42,759 nucleotides of DNA, taken from Reticulitermes lucifugus (taxonomy: Eukaryota > Arthropoda > Insecta > Blattodea > Rhinotermitidae). Shown here piece after piece: positions 32,097 through 42,500 of this stretch. The translations under genes and the position numbers were made by a program. The first letter of the stretch is position 1. Each line of letters starts with the position of its first letter. The notes under the pieces were generated by a model. It was not told where the DNA came from and did no database searches. It saw only the letters and a program-made list of their open reading frames with translations. The stretch spans positions 14,895 to 57,653 of the forward strand of contig JAKCWW010002298.1 in NCBI GenBank assembly GCA_026260175.1. Direction: 5' to 3'.

Positions 32097-32583
32097 TCTG
32101 CGCTGTTCTGGGATATTACGCAGCATAGAGTGGCAATTCTGTACCGACATTTCGGGAGTCGCATGACCTCAGCATGCAACTATGCCACTTTGGGTTCAAT
32201 CCCCAGGGAACCATCCAGCCAAAGTATGCCCCCTTAAAAGAAGGTTATGTGCTTCTTGAGCACTCGTCTTTAGTATGCCCAAGTCGAGGTCTTCAACCGA
32301 GACTGGAAACCTTTAGCGTAAGCAGACTCCCCAGTTACAGTATAAGGTGTCTATTATTGAACCCAGCAATGCGGTCAAATGCAGGAATGGCTAAACAGAC
32401 CCATAGACGTCAACATGCACGAAGTGCAAGCCTCCGCCGTTTGTTGGCCATTTGGTTGGGCTTGCTTCTTGGGCTTTGTTCTTGGATTTCTTTGACCCTT
32501 GCAGATGGGACCGATAGGTTGTCCCGAAAAGTCGGTACATAATTACCACTCTACGCTGCATATTATCCCAGAAGAGTGCAGAT
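32097..32583. mobile_element. Inverted-terminus element with hammerhead-like box
   Basis: Inverted arms at about 32097-32157 and 32522-32583 share TTCTGGGATA, GCAGC.TAGAGTGG.AATT and TGTACCGAC.TTTCGGGA. Inside the right end, TTGCAGA (32499-32505), stem GGGAC/GTCCC and GAAAA form a decayed CTGANGA-stem-GAAA core. The interior has TGGGTTCAATCCCCAGGG at 32190-32207, which resembles a tRNA B-box. This is a third family with inverted ends. Confidence 0.6.
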
Positions 32584-33194
32584 CTCATCTACATCACGGC
32601 GGAAGCCTGAAATCAGGCACAGTGACACTTGCTTTCATGAACAGATTTCTTAATTCATGCCACATTTTCCTTGTGGATGGCTGTTCTGAAAACTCATCAA
32701 CATGAGCTATAGTATCCTAATCTTTAACTTTAATTTAACTAATAAAATGTTTGGGTTATGCTCATTGCTTCCTCTTAGAAAGCAAGTTTTAACATTTCAT
32801 AAGTTCCTGCAGCAGTGTTGCATAATTTAAATAATAATTGGATGCCCATGTGCTGTCCTTTGAAATTTGCGACTTTGTAATAAAATATATATCATACAGG
32901 CCAACACATGAAACCTCACTACACAAGATGGTACTTTTGAGTGCTGCAAGTTATAACCTTGAAATGAATGTCACGTAACGTAGCACATTCAATTGGACCT
33001 CTACCTAGCAGAGAAGCTTTTTCCTTACAGGCATTATGGAAGCTAACTGATCACACCACACAGTCTAAGTTGTTATTTGTAATGTAGTTCTGAAAGTTTG
33101 TTATAGTGGTCTGTTATCATAATGTAAAAATGTGCCTTGGATATTGTTTAGTGTCGAGATTTGAGGTTGTGTCTACAGCTGGCAGCTCTGTCTC

Positions 33195-33355
33195 TGTCTG
33201 CAGGCAAGAAACAAGGAGGGCCAGAGTTACTGGACTGACTGATGAGCACTGGTTCTGTTTAGTAAGCCTGAATGAATAGGCATTTCCTCTCCCTCCTTCT
33301 TTCTTACTTGAAGATGGACACAGGGTCAGGCTCCAAAACATTGTTTACATAAACT
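33195..33355 (+). mobile_element. Foldback followed by decayed hammerhead-like core
   Basis: AAACAAGGAGGG (about 33209-33220) and CCCTCCTTCTTT (about 33292-33303) can pair imperfectly, followed by TTGAAGA (33308-33314), GGA...TCC, and AAAAC. The layout equals that at 24625-24762, with TGGA.ACAG..TC.AGC.TC shared, so the two are probably related copies. Confidence 0.5.
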
Positions 33356-33803
33356 TGCTAACAGACAATGGACAAAGTGTGAAGAACATCCTCATATTGC
33401 TGTTCCTCTTTTTCAATATTTCATTAGCAAGCATGAAATATTTTATTGTCCTTGTGATTTGGTGTGCAGAAATTCTGTAACACTACAATAAGAATTTTTT
33501 AATATCAAACACCTGTATATGAACAGCTGAAAGAACTGATAGAGAAGAATGATTTCAGTGTACATTTCTTCGTATGTTGCAGTATAGAATAATAATATAA
33601 TTTCACAGATTTGTGGCACCAGTGTTTGAGTTTTGGTGTTCATGCGTTGTTGTCAAAAAATATCAAGCTAGTGCACAGAAATTGTTTTTGACAGCAGGGA
33701 CACAGTTTATTCATGTGCAGAAACATTTTTACATTTCCTTGTTAAAGGATAAGATAGGAATTTATGAGATGTAGATACAAATGAGCATTTATTTTAATTT
33801 CAG

Positions 33804-35390
33804 ATCTTCGGAGAGGCAGTGCTAGGGCTGTCACAGGGTTCTGTGAGCGAGCTGTTGTCCAAACCAAAACCATGGCACATGCTGAGCATCAAGGGACGTG
33901 AACCATTCATCCGCATGCAGTTGTGGCTGAGTGATGCACATAATATAGATCGACTGCAGGCCCTCAAGAATGAGCGACGAGAGGCAAATAAGCGCCGCCG
34001 CAGCAGTGGCCATGGTGGCGGTCTTGGTGGTGGTGGCGGCGGTGGCGGCGGCGGCGCTGACAACAGCAGTGATACATCTTCCAATGATACTTCCGAGTTC
34101 TATCACAGCCCAAGTCCTGGGCCTGGACCACCATCTGCCAAGAAACAGCGAGTTCTCTTCTCTGAGGAGCAGAAGGAGGCGCTTCGCCTGGCATTTGCTT
34201 TGGACTCATACCCTAATGTAGCCACCATTGAATTTCTCAGTTCTGAACTGGCACTCTCTTCACGTACTATTACCAATTGGTTCCATAATCATCGGATGCG
34301 ACTGAAACAACAGGTGCCTCACGGTCTGGTACCAGATGGGGCTGGAATATTGCCACCACCGCGTAGTAATGATACTTCCAATGGCGGACAGCAGTCTTTT
34401 GATCCTGTTCAGTTCCGTCTCTTACTTAACCAGCGCCTGTTAGAACTACAGAAAGAGCGCATGGGTCTTGGTTCCGTCCCTCTTCCTTACCCACCCTACT
34501 TTGCAACAAATGCAAACCTGGCTGCCCTAATTGGTAGAGGCTTGCTTCCCACACCTGACTGCGACCCTAAGGAGCAGTTCAGTGGACTTGACCTGAGCAT
34601 GGGTGGACTGAAGCGGGAGCCTGCAGACTATGAAGATGAGGAGGATGTGGAGAGCAACATGGGTAGTGAAGATTCAAACCTCTCAGCAACAAGCCTGCGG
34701 GAGACTACAAATCCAGCTACAGTGAAGAAGGAATCATCAGTGGTTCCACCCACAACAGGGCGATCATCAAGACGTAAGCCAGCTGCACCTCAGTGGGTTA
34801 ATCCTGAGTGGCAGGAGGCTGTGGTAACAGAAACAGGGAAAGACAAACCTGCTGGTAGTAGAGGAGACAAAGAGGTGATTATTAATGGTGTGTGTGTGAT
34901 GCAAGCGACAGCTGCGGATGACTATGGCATGAAGCTGAGTGCCACAGATGAGGAAACAGTCCGGGTAGAGCCAACACCAGTTCTTGATCCTTATGAAGAT
35001 CGATGCAGTGATGCTTCATCAGACGCTGTTCCTGTTGAGGAACAACAGACACAGCCTACACCAACTGAACATGATGAAGAAAGAGGAAGTGCTAAGTCAG
35101 AACTTTCATCTCCACAGGATGAGGAGGAAGAAGAAGAGAGATTGGAGGAAGGAGAGGAAGCTGAGGAGGAAGCAGATGGTGAGGTGACAGAAGTAGAAGG
35201 GTCTGTAGAAGTGAGACATAAATTCATTAAACAAGAAGATGAGGATGAAGGGAGAGTATCCCCTAGTGAGGAGGAACGAAAGGAAGGGGAATGGGATAGG
35301 GCAAGTGGGAAAAGGCCACTACCAGAAAGAGACGCTGTGATCGACAAGAGAATTAAGGCAGAAGATAGGGAGGAGAGGTGGGAGTATTAA
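33804..35390 (+). CDS. ct: cut homeobox protein, terminal exon: rest of CUT repeat 3, homeodomain, acidic tail, stop
   Basis: The terminal exon has 528 codons plus TAA (35388-35390); the acceptor is TTTTAATTTCAG ending at 33803. It encodes [20 protein letters not shown] and the rest of CUT repeat 3, a basic KRRRSS nuclear-localisation-like stretch, a poly-Gly run (34011-34058), then the homeodomain (about 34137-34316). The homeodomain has the invariant W48, F49, N51 and R53 and the His at position 50 typical of Cut/CUX. Conserved blocks follow: FDPVQFRLLLNQRLLELQKE, PYPPYF, GLDLSM, SSRRKPAAPQWVNP and INGVCVMQA, then a strongly acidic region (about 35119-35204) and a C-terminal WEY, comparable with WNY in Drosophila. 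Four psi-K-x-E motifs (LKRE, VKKE, IKQE, IKAE) lie in the tail. Cut is a nuclear DNA-binding selector protein for sensory-organ, Malpighian tubule and dendrite identity in flies; the same role here is inferred. Confidence 0.98.
   Translation: MFGEAVLGLSQGSVSELLSKPKPWHMLSIKGREPFIRMQLWLSDAHNIDRLQALKNERREANKRRRSSGHGGGLGGGGGGGGGGADNSSDTSSNDTSEFYHSPSPGPGPPSAKKQRVLFSEEQKEALRLAFALDSYPNVATIEFLSSELALSSRTITNWFHNHRMRLKQQVPHGLVPDGAGILPPPRSNDTSNGGQQSFDPVQFRLLLNQRLLELQKERMGLGSVPLPYPPYFATNANLAALIGRGLLPTPDCDPKEQFSGLDLSMGGLKREPADYEDEEDVESNMGSEDSNLSATSLRETTNPATVKKESSVVPPTTGRSSRRKPAAPQWVNPEWQEAVVTETGKDKPAGSRGDKEVIINGVCVMQATAADDYGMKLSATDEETVRVEPTPVLDPYEDRCSDASSDAVPVEEQQTQPTPTEHDEERGSAKSELSSPQDEEEEEERLEEGEEAEEEADGEVTEVEGSVEVRHKFIKQEDEDEGRVSPSEEERKEGEWDRASGKRPLPERDAVIDKRIKAEDREERWEY
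34137..34316 (+). other. ct: Homeodomain of Cut (His50 type)
   Basis: Sixty codons starting at the Ala before KKQRVLFSEEQKEALRLAF. Helix 3 reads TITNWFHNHRMRLKQQ with W48, F49, H50, N51, H52 and R53. His at position 50 is diagnostic of the Cut/CUX class, where most other classes have Gln, Lys or Ser. Together with the preceding CUT repeats this domain gives bipartite DNA recognition. Confidence 0.97.
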
Positions 35391-36630
35391 CAGTTTCCCC
35401 ACCTGCTCTTAACTAAACGCTTGGCTCCAAGACTGACTTGTTTTTGTGGATTGTGTCACATTCAGTAAAGTTGAGTAGAACCATCATACACATTATATGA
35501 AGAATGGAATGATATTGCTCTACAGGGACCACATCACTGAGAGAGAGCATCTGTGTTGCTCTGACCTGTTTTTGGGTTGCTAAGATTATTCTAAAATGTT
35601 TCCAGCTTTCTCATACCTCTCTCCCATGAAAATTAATTTTGTTTTAAATGATTCTCATGGGTGGGAAGGATCTTAGAACAGCAAGCATTAGAAATAATTT
35701 TTAAAAATGCTTGGCTAACGAGAAACCATGTATCAAATAATGTTCAAATGTTCTTTATGTTTACCGACTTTCAAATTTTATCATCCGAAGAGAAGGACAA
35801 CGAACCTCAATGAACTATTGTTTGGGAAAGGGAGGGAGATGGAGAGAGTGCACATTGAAGTCTCCCTGAACAAGTGCAATCATCGAAGTTGATACATCAT
35901 AGTTGTGTTAATTATTGTGATTTTTAATGTTTCTGTTTGTTATTACATAACAAACTTAGTACAAGTGATGTTATTTCATCTATTTAAGATATTTTGGACT
36001 TTTGATTCTCCATTATAAGAGTCCACACTTGTGACTCTTACTGATAAATTAATGATGTAGTTAAAAAAGACTGTTACCATATTTACTATTATTACTAGCC
36101 AAAAATTAATTATAATGATGGCCATTTGCCAAGCAAATTTTAATTGTGATACTGAGCTTACAAGAATGAGAATGTACTTTTGCTTACCAAATCTCATTGT
36201 GTGTGTGATTTGAATGTGCAGGGAATGGATCAACTCATCCAGAAAATTTTAAAAGGTAAAAAGTGAGCCTTTAAATCACACTTTGGCAGAACATTTCTCA
36301 TTTAAATGTTGAATATATTATTCAGTTATTTTATTTTCTGTAAATGCAAATTACACAAAAATGGGAAAGACTTTTGTAAATAGAGGACAAAGCAAGCAAC
36401 CATTCAACCATCTATGCCATTTAACCTAAGATGTATAGTACTGGTTATAAAGAGAGAACTGCTTCATAAGAAGTATTGTTGTGAAATATATTAAGTATTA
36501 AGTGTATCTTGATTGCAGTCGAGGTCCCCAAGATTCAGTGAAATTTTATCATGGCTTATATTAAGTTTGTTTAGGTATTTACAGAAATTCCAGCTGTAAT
36601 AAAATAAATATTTTCTTCATTACAGTTTCT
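35391..36630 (+). other. ct: Probable 3' UTR of ct with polyadenylation signal
   Basis: AT-rich sequence follows the stop codon with no open frame of note. Two overlapping AATAAA hexamers lie at 36598-36603 and 36603-36608, followed within about 40 bases by a GT-rich stretch (GTTGCATGTTCATTGTTGG), the usual layout of a cleavage site. Later AATAAA hexamers (near 37407 and 38115) allow longer forms. The UTR end is inferred, not shown. Confidence 0.5.
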
Positions 36631-36639
36631 TCTATGAAT

Positions 36640-39543
36640 AGTTGCATGTTCATTGTTGGTATTATGAGACCAAATTTTCCATTTGGCATTATCAGTTATT
36701 ATGAGAACTGTATTATACAGAAAAACGTTTTAATGTAGTTCAAGCACCAAATGCTCTCTTCTCTCTTTTAGACCTGCACCGCCACAGTAAACTAAACCCC
36801 AGAAAGTGACCAGTTGCTTTTTTTTTCTAACTCCTGCTAGTCTTCTTGAAGAACTTGTCTAGTCGATACTCACCAGTGAACTCTCCAAGTAGGGCATAAC
36901 TCACGTTCTGGTTGCTTTTATAATGTTTAGTAACATTATTTGCCATTTCTTCTTGTCATGAAGAACTGGAGGTAGAGTGAATTCATGTGGACATGGCCAG
37001 AGCAATATGCAGTACCCAAACCCAATTGTACGTGCAGTATTTGCGATCTCATATTACCAAATCAATCCTCAGTTTTATTTGTTTTCCATTTTATTTTTCT
37101 TTTCCAAACAACATCCAAATGTATTTGTAAGCATATTTATGAATTTTTGTAGTATGTTTATTGTACTGTATTGTACAGTGCTTGGATGATTTGGCCTATT
37201 ATTAGAATTCCAGACATAGTCTTTGTTCTCAGATGGTAGCTTTTTATAATTTGTATTTATTATTTGTACTTGCCTGAGGCAGAAGACAAACAATGTTAAC
37301 TGGGACTTGAATAGAGCATCCAGTGTTCTGACTGTTCATGTTTTTGAACTTTTTAAGACTATAAGCTGTGTTAATCATAAAATTTAACCCAGTTGTAAAA
37401 AAAAATAAAAAGGGAACTAAATTTTTGTCCCTATGAATGTATAAAATCATATCTTAACAATATTCAAAAAATGAAATAGTAGCTAACGAAACATAATCAG
37501 ATTCAGTACGATTCCACCCACTTGACATTTTAAAATTATGTCCCCTTGCCCCATAAAACATTCTAATACTATTATTCCTTGATGTTATTTAAGTTTCATG
37601 AAAAATGTTTAATTAATTTTTATATTGTATGGATTATGGATTGTGGATAGTAGCATGCACGACTTAGGAAAAAGCATCTTCTCGCATCATCCAATTGTTC
37701 TTTCATATTAATAAGTATATAAAGTGTACATTACTAATCAGAACTGCGGACTGTACAGCGAAGCACCATTTTTAGAAACAGTTTGAATGTGTATGTATAT
37801 CTTCCAATTTTCCCCTCCATTCTCATATACTGAGAATTATGTGAATGTGCCCCCTCTTGACTCCTCCCCACCCACAAAATCCACTGTACATACATTACAG
37901 AAATTGGATTGTTAGATGTGATGTTGGGGCATTGTGTGCGAACAAGACTAGTTGCATGTGAAATGCAAACTAGCTGCTTGTGAGAATCAAATTTATTGGA
38001 ACGGTTGTTACCGAGTGCGGGTATACTGTGTGTGTCGTGTGATTGGCTACACAGCTTGTAAGGAAGACTGCATCGTGGCTGAAAACAAAACAAGCAATGG
38101 ATGTAAGAGAAAATAATAAATTTATTGAGACTCTTAAAGAGTTACCCTAGTGCTGAAGGAATAGTTTGCACATTACAAAAAGTGCCCAAAACTAAATATA
38201 TCAGTTTTTCATTTAATAATTCATTATTGCTTAGCATCATATGTACATATTTATATTCATATCATTGTGTCCTTTTAAAATTTCTAATATTAAAAATTTC
38301 TCTGTATTTATTCAAGTATGTGATTATTTCCGTAAATCGTGCAAATAGATGAACTACTTGAACATAAGATACAACACAATGTCATTATGATGCTTGTACT
38401 TAATGTGTTACCATAAAGTGTGAACACCTTTCTTACAACATTCAGTTCCAAATCCCTAATTCCTTCCACAGTAGCTTCTAACAAAATAGTTCCTTACAAG
38501 ACCAACTGAAACATTGAACTCTTATAACACAGACCATTTAAATGTGATAACCACTCTTTTCTGCTCTCACGTAACAGTGATCAGAACATTTCCATGTGCT
38601 ACCTGTTCTGTTACTAGATCTTACATAAGTATTGGAAGAAGGAATTCTTCCCAGATGAAGGACCTGGCACCATACTAGTGGGTGAGCATAGCCAATGAGG
38701 GGTTTATGCACAAAGGAAGCTTGGAATAATTATGTAGCATGGTGACTGTAAGCAATCAAAAGCTTATGGCTGTGTACAACTTGTACACTTTACCAGGACA
38801 GCAATTTCCAGTTACAGCTTTTAGGTGAACAGTGGAAAAGATGTCTTATAATTAGAATAGTATCAGCATGAGGAAGACAGGATTCTGTTCCTTTCCTTAG
38901 TGTTAAGAGCACAGAAAACCCTGACAAATACCATTTATCACTTCCCACCTCTATGCCACTGTGTGTATGTGTGGACAGTGGCCAAGTGGTATATATTAAT
39001 ATGATGGACGAGCCAACGGGAAGTGAAGAACAATATCTGTCAGATTAAATAATGGCCCTGTATAAATAAATTTTTGCTCGTTTTTCACACCGCAGTCATA
39101 AACTGCTTTATGAGTTAATATGTTTTCAGGTAACTGGTAACTTATTTTACTGGGACTATTTAATTTCAGCTTACTTTACATTACAAAGAGCATACAATAA
39201 ATTACAGGACTGAATTTTTTGGACCATTCAGCGTGAGATTCAGTGACAATAAATAGCACATAACTTGCTATGTGGGTATCTGATATCTGAGGGTCTTTGA
39301 GGTAAAAAAAGGGACAGGCAGATAGGCAGTGTAACAAAGTTGTTTCATAAAATTTGTGATTGCTTAGAAAGTTTCCAGTTCTTCCACTGATGGCTCAACA
39401 CCACCTAGGGTGTTTGAACAGTTAGCACATTTCTGATAAGTTTAGGAATTTTATTTTGATGATTCACTGCTGTCACCGACACAGATACTTGCTGTTTTGA
39501 CACTGGCATCCTCTGATGGTAAAGTTGTCCATGTCCACACCTT
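36640..39543. other. Downstream intergenic DNA, nothing recognised
   Basis: AT-rich, CpG-poor sequence with no long frame and no clear repeat boundary. Distal polyadenylation signals for ct may lie here (near 37407 and 38115). Confidence 0.4.
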
Positions 39544-39612
39544 GAAGGCATATAGGGGAAGTGAAGGTGTAGCTCCATTCATTATTAACCTTGACACTGT
39601 GGGGAGGTGAGG
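39544..39612 (+). repeat. Dispersed repeat, second copy of 31430-31498
   Basis: See the alignment given for 31430-31498; this copy is also preceded by a CCATGTCCACACC-like flank not shared with the first. Confidence 0.6.
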
Positions 39613-39914
39613 GTCAGCCTCATTCCCAAACTGCTTTACATAACTATATATGAAATTTTATACAGGAAATCCTTGCAAAGATATTTGTGTTGATATTTAG
39701 TGGAATATTTGTGTCGATATTTAACATAATACAGTGAACACACTGTACACTTCGACAACATACGTCATAATTCAAACTCATTGGGACTGCATTCACAATC
39801 AGATTGAAGAAATTTAAGTAGATGTGCGAATGCAAACATTTTATACTGGACTACGCACAAGCCTAATGATGATATATACAGATGTTTTATACATCTCTTG
39901 TATCTATTACCTCC

Positions 39915-39942
39915 CTGGGGATGGCCCAGAAAGGGCAGAAAT
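39915..39942 (+). ncRNA. Decayed hammerhead-like core
   Basis: CTGGGGA (one change from CTGANGA), T, stem GCCC/GGGC around AGAAA, one base, then GAAAT. No clear inverted partner is found nearby. Confidence 0.4.
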
Positions 39943-41124
39943 ATTTGGGAGATTATAATAGAATGTAATGGTAATATAGCAAAGCTGCCTACAAGTGCAT
40001 TTTGTTGAACTCATTAATATATGCCTAATGCACGGAAAATATGCCGAATCTCCACAATGTTTAGGTTTGCATGCACAAACTAAATTCCTGAATTTACAGC
40101 ATGTCCCTTAGCACCTTGGTTATCCCGGTATTCAGTGTAGACAAAGATATTTAGTATCATGCTGCTAGGTTCTGTCTGCATGTGTGTGACTTCATACCAT
40201 ATTTGCATCCTTTAACTTTCACAGACTGGCTGAAAATCAGGGGCTGTCACCATAAAAATGTTGATTCATCTAGTGTAAGTTCCTTACTTGGATAGTATAC
40301 TCTCAGTGGTACTCCTGAACAGGTCCAATGAAGACTCTGTTTGTTTTGGATTTGTATAAAATAATGGCATTGTAGAATGTGAAGTAAATGAACCATACTC
40401 ATGCAAACAACATTCCATTTTGAACAGTGGGTCAATTTTCCAGTAACACTGAAGACGAGTCACTTGGATTGCACTCGTGAAGAACACCCACATGTACTTT
40501 AATTTGTTATGGTTATATTTTTCTAATTATTTCATACTGGATTGCTCCTCAACTCCAGAAGTGAACACTTTAGCTTAAGTATTTGGCCCTCTTAGTATGT
40601 AGTCAGAGATCCACACAGTGTCTAAATATATGTACATAGTATTAAAATTTCATATCTTCAGCTTTGAAACAGGAAATTGATAAAATTTTAAGAAACAGCT
40701 ATAGAAGTTCCCCTGGCATGCTTATAGAATGTTTTAATGCTCTGTGATTGTAATAAATCAGCTTCCTTAGTGAAATTTTTAGTTTGCTTGACACAATTAA
40801 TTTAAACAAGGTCAAAAAGTGTAACTTGCATCTATATGTACAAAATGGCAATTTTGTCAAATGTAAGTGGTTCCTTTATTTCAAAACTTGTATTCAAATT
40901 GTCTTAACAGACTCATGCTTCAATGCCGGTATCATACAACTAGAGAAAATGCTGACCACTTCCAGTGTACAGATCGCAGCAGTCATTCAATCTCACAGAG
41001 GTTACCCTCCACAGCAACAGTCAACCACGAAGGTGATTTTAGCAACAAATAGTTTCATTATTATTATCTACTAACTACATGAAAAATAGAGACAATGGAT
41101 TTCACTAAGGAGAGGTGTATAACT

Positions 41125-41340
41125 TGATCGTGGCTGTGCCACGACTCATGTAGTTAGTTGCTCGCTACTCACTGCATAGGCCCCGGTTCAATCCCAGGCC
41201 AGTCAATGTGGAATTTGTGGTAGGCAAAGTGGCACTGGGATAGGTTTATCTCTGAGTACTTCAGGTTTTCCCTGTCAGTATCATTCCAACAATGCTAAAA
41301 ACTCATTCAATGATTATCACCAATGCTACATAAATCTTAG
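41125..41340 (+). mobile_element. SINE, family 1, plus orientation
   Basis: B-box CGGTTCAATCCCAGG (41184-41198), then TCAATGTGGAATTTGTGG, AAAGTGGCACTGGGATAGGT, CTGAGTACTTCAGG, and ATCATTCCAACAATG, all in the order of the other family 1 copies. Confidence 0.8.
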
Positions 41341-41469
41341 CAATTGCCAGTGGCTGTAAATAAGACACTATCATATTGGAATGGTTCTTTAGTGTTGTAC
41401 TTTCAGGTGTACGACAATTCTTTATTAATGTTTAAACAAGGTGGAAGTCAGAGAATATCAGGAGGTTAA

Positions 41470-42325
41470 AATAACAAATAGGCTCGCAACTTTTGAGAAC
41501 TTATGAACAGGTGACTGCGGGACATCAACAGGGCTTGGAAAAATATTAAAGACAATATCAAAACCTCAGCTAAAGGCAGTCTACATACTTATGAATGGAA
41601 GCAGCAGAAAAAATGCAATAAAGAAGAAATGTTCAGAATTTTTAGATCAAAGGGATCAGGCCAAACTGCAATGGTCACAGGATCCAAGCCACATTAATGC
41701 TGGAAAATTTGAAAGGTAGAATTCATGTGTTTGAAACAAAAAGTATAATATGCAGATTCCCACAGTACTTTAAACAGGCAGGACATTCACTTTTGTCACT
41801 TACTGACTGTAGATGGGATTAATGATATTTGACAGACTGAAATACAGACAGCTGAGCCTATTGTCTTCAGGGTTAAAATGGCTACTGTAAAGTTGAAAAG
41901 ATATAAATTACATGCTACTCATCAAACTGGCACAACTGATTCCAGGAGGAGGTAAACAGTACATTCTGAGGTCCCTAAACTTACCAATTCTAGCTGGAAT
42001 AAAGAAGAATTGTTTCAATAGTCAATCACTGTGCCTATTCAAATGAAAGGCAACATAAATCATTGTAGTAATTCTCATATCACTGTTATCAACTACACAC
42101 AAAATTTTATTCAACCTTCTCCTGTCATGGCAAACACTATTATTTCAGGTCATCAACATGGATTTCAACATAACAGGTCTAGTGATCACACACTCTGCAT
42201 TCTTCAAATACTTGGAGGAGGAGGAGGAGGAGGAGGGGGGGGGGAATGGGAATACAATGGCACAGTACATAAGCTATCTGTACAGTTCAAGAAAGCCTAC
42301 GGTTCAGTCAGGACGGAGGTTTCGT
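41470..42325 (+). pseudogene. Decayed LINE ORF2 fragment (reverse transcriptase)
   Basis: Pieces in different frames read, in order, like the region between endonuclease and reverse transcriptase and then the RT itself: RDINRAWKNIKDNIKTSAKG, EWKQQKK, FLDQRDQAKLQWSQDPS, ADSHS, RQTEIQTAEP, WNKEE, then HQHGFQHNRSSDHTLCILQI, WEYNGTVHKLSVQFKKAYGS and VRTEVSYT. This matches the common arthropod non-LTR type in which an RNRST..H...QI helix is followed by W-Y and F.KAYDSV. Frameshifts and stops are frequent and a GGA expansion (42213-42244) interrupts the RT, so it is dead. Confidence 0.8.
42213..42244 (+). repeat. (GGA)n plus poly-G expansion inside the LINE remnant
   Basis: Seven GGA-type units pass into a run of about ten G. 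It lies between the QIL and WEY residues of the RT remnant, where intact relatives have only a few charged residues. Confidence 0.9.
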
Positions 42326-42500
42326 ATACAATAAAAACTCGTTAATTAGGTATCGGTTAATTTGAAGCAAATGTCATTCCCCAGCTCAAAGTATAGAACT
42401 TTTCATGTAATTTAAACTGGTTACTTCAAAACATGGTTAATTTTTAATTCAAAGTAATTTTCCTGCCCAACAGTGACTAAAATTTGGATTATTCGGAATT
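42326..42500 (+). mobile_element. Possible Tigger/pogo-like remnant
   Basis: TACAATAAAAACTCGTTAAT then TCGGTTAATTTGAAGC and later TTGGATTATTCGGAATTATT resemble the CAGTAAAACCTCGTTAATT... type of ends with repeated GTTAATT units. No matching right end is visible before the window ends. Confidence 0.35.

Larger units (their letters stand above)
31308..33968 (+). other. ct: CUT repeat 3 (split by a phase-0 intron)
   Basis: The domain runs from LDTQVITTKIKEALLANNIG in the end of the 30934-31373 exon across a 2,430-bp intron to the LSDAHNIDRLQALKNE region. The intron falls after GQK, about a dozen residues further into the domain than in CUT repeat 2. [19 protein letters not shown] is intact. The coordinates span the intron. 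Confidence 0.93.

Noticed and set aside
32174..32542. 122-residue frame
   Set aside because: It lies within the inverted-terminus element at 32097-32583 and contains its B-box-like segment.
33800..34209. Minus-strand proline/alanine-rich frames opposite the CUT3-homeodomain region
   Set aside because: Antisense shadows of the poly-Gly and CUT3 codons in the real exon.
34991..35347. Minus-strand serine-rich frame opposite the acidic tail
   Set aside because: It is the shadow of the GAA/GAG-rich coding strand of the ct terminal exon.
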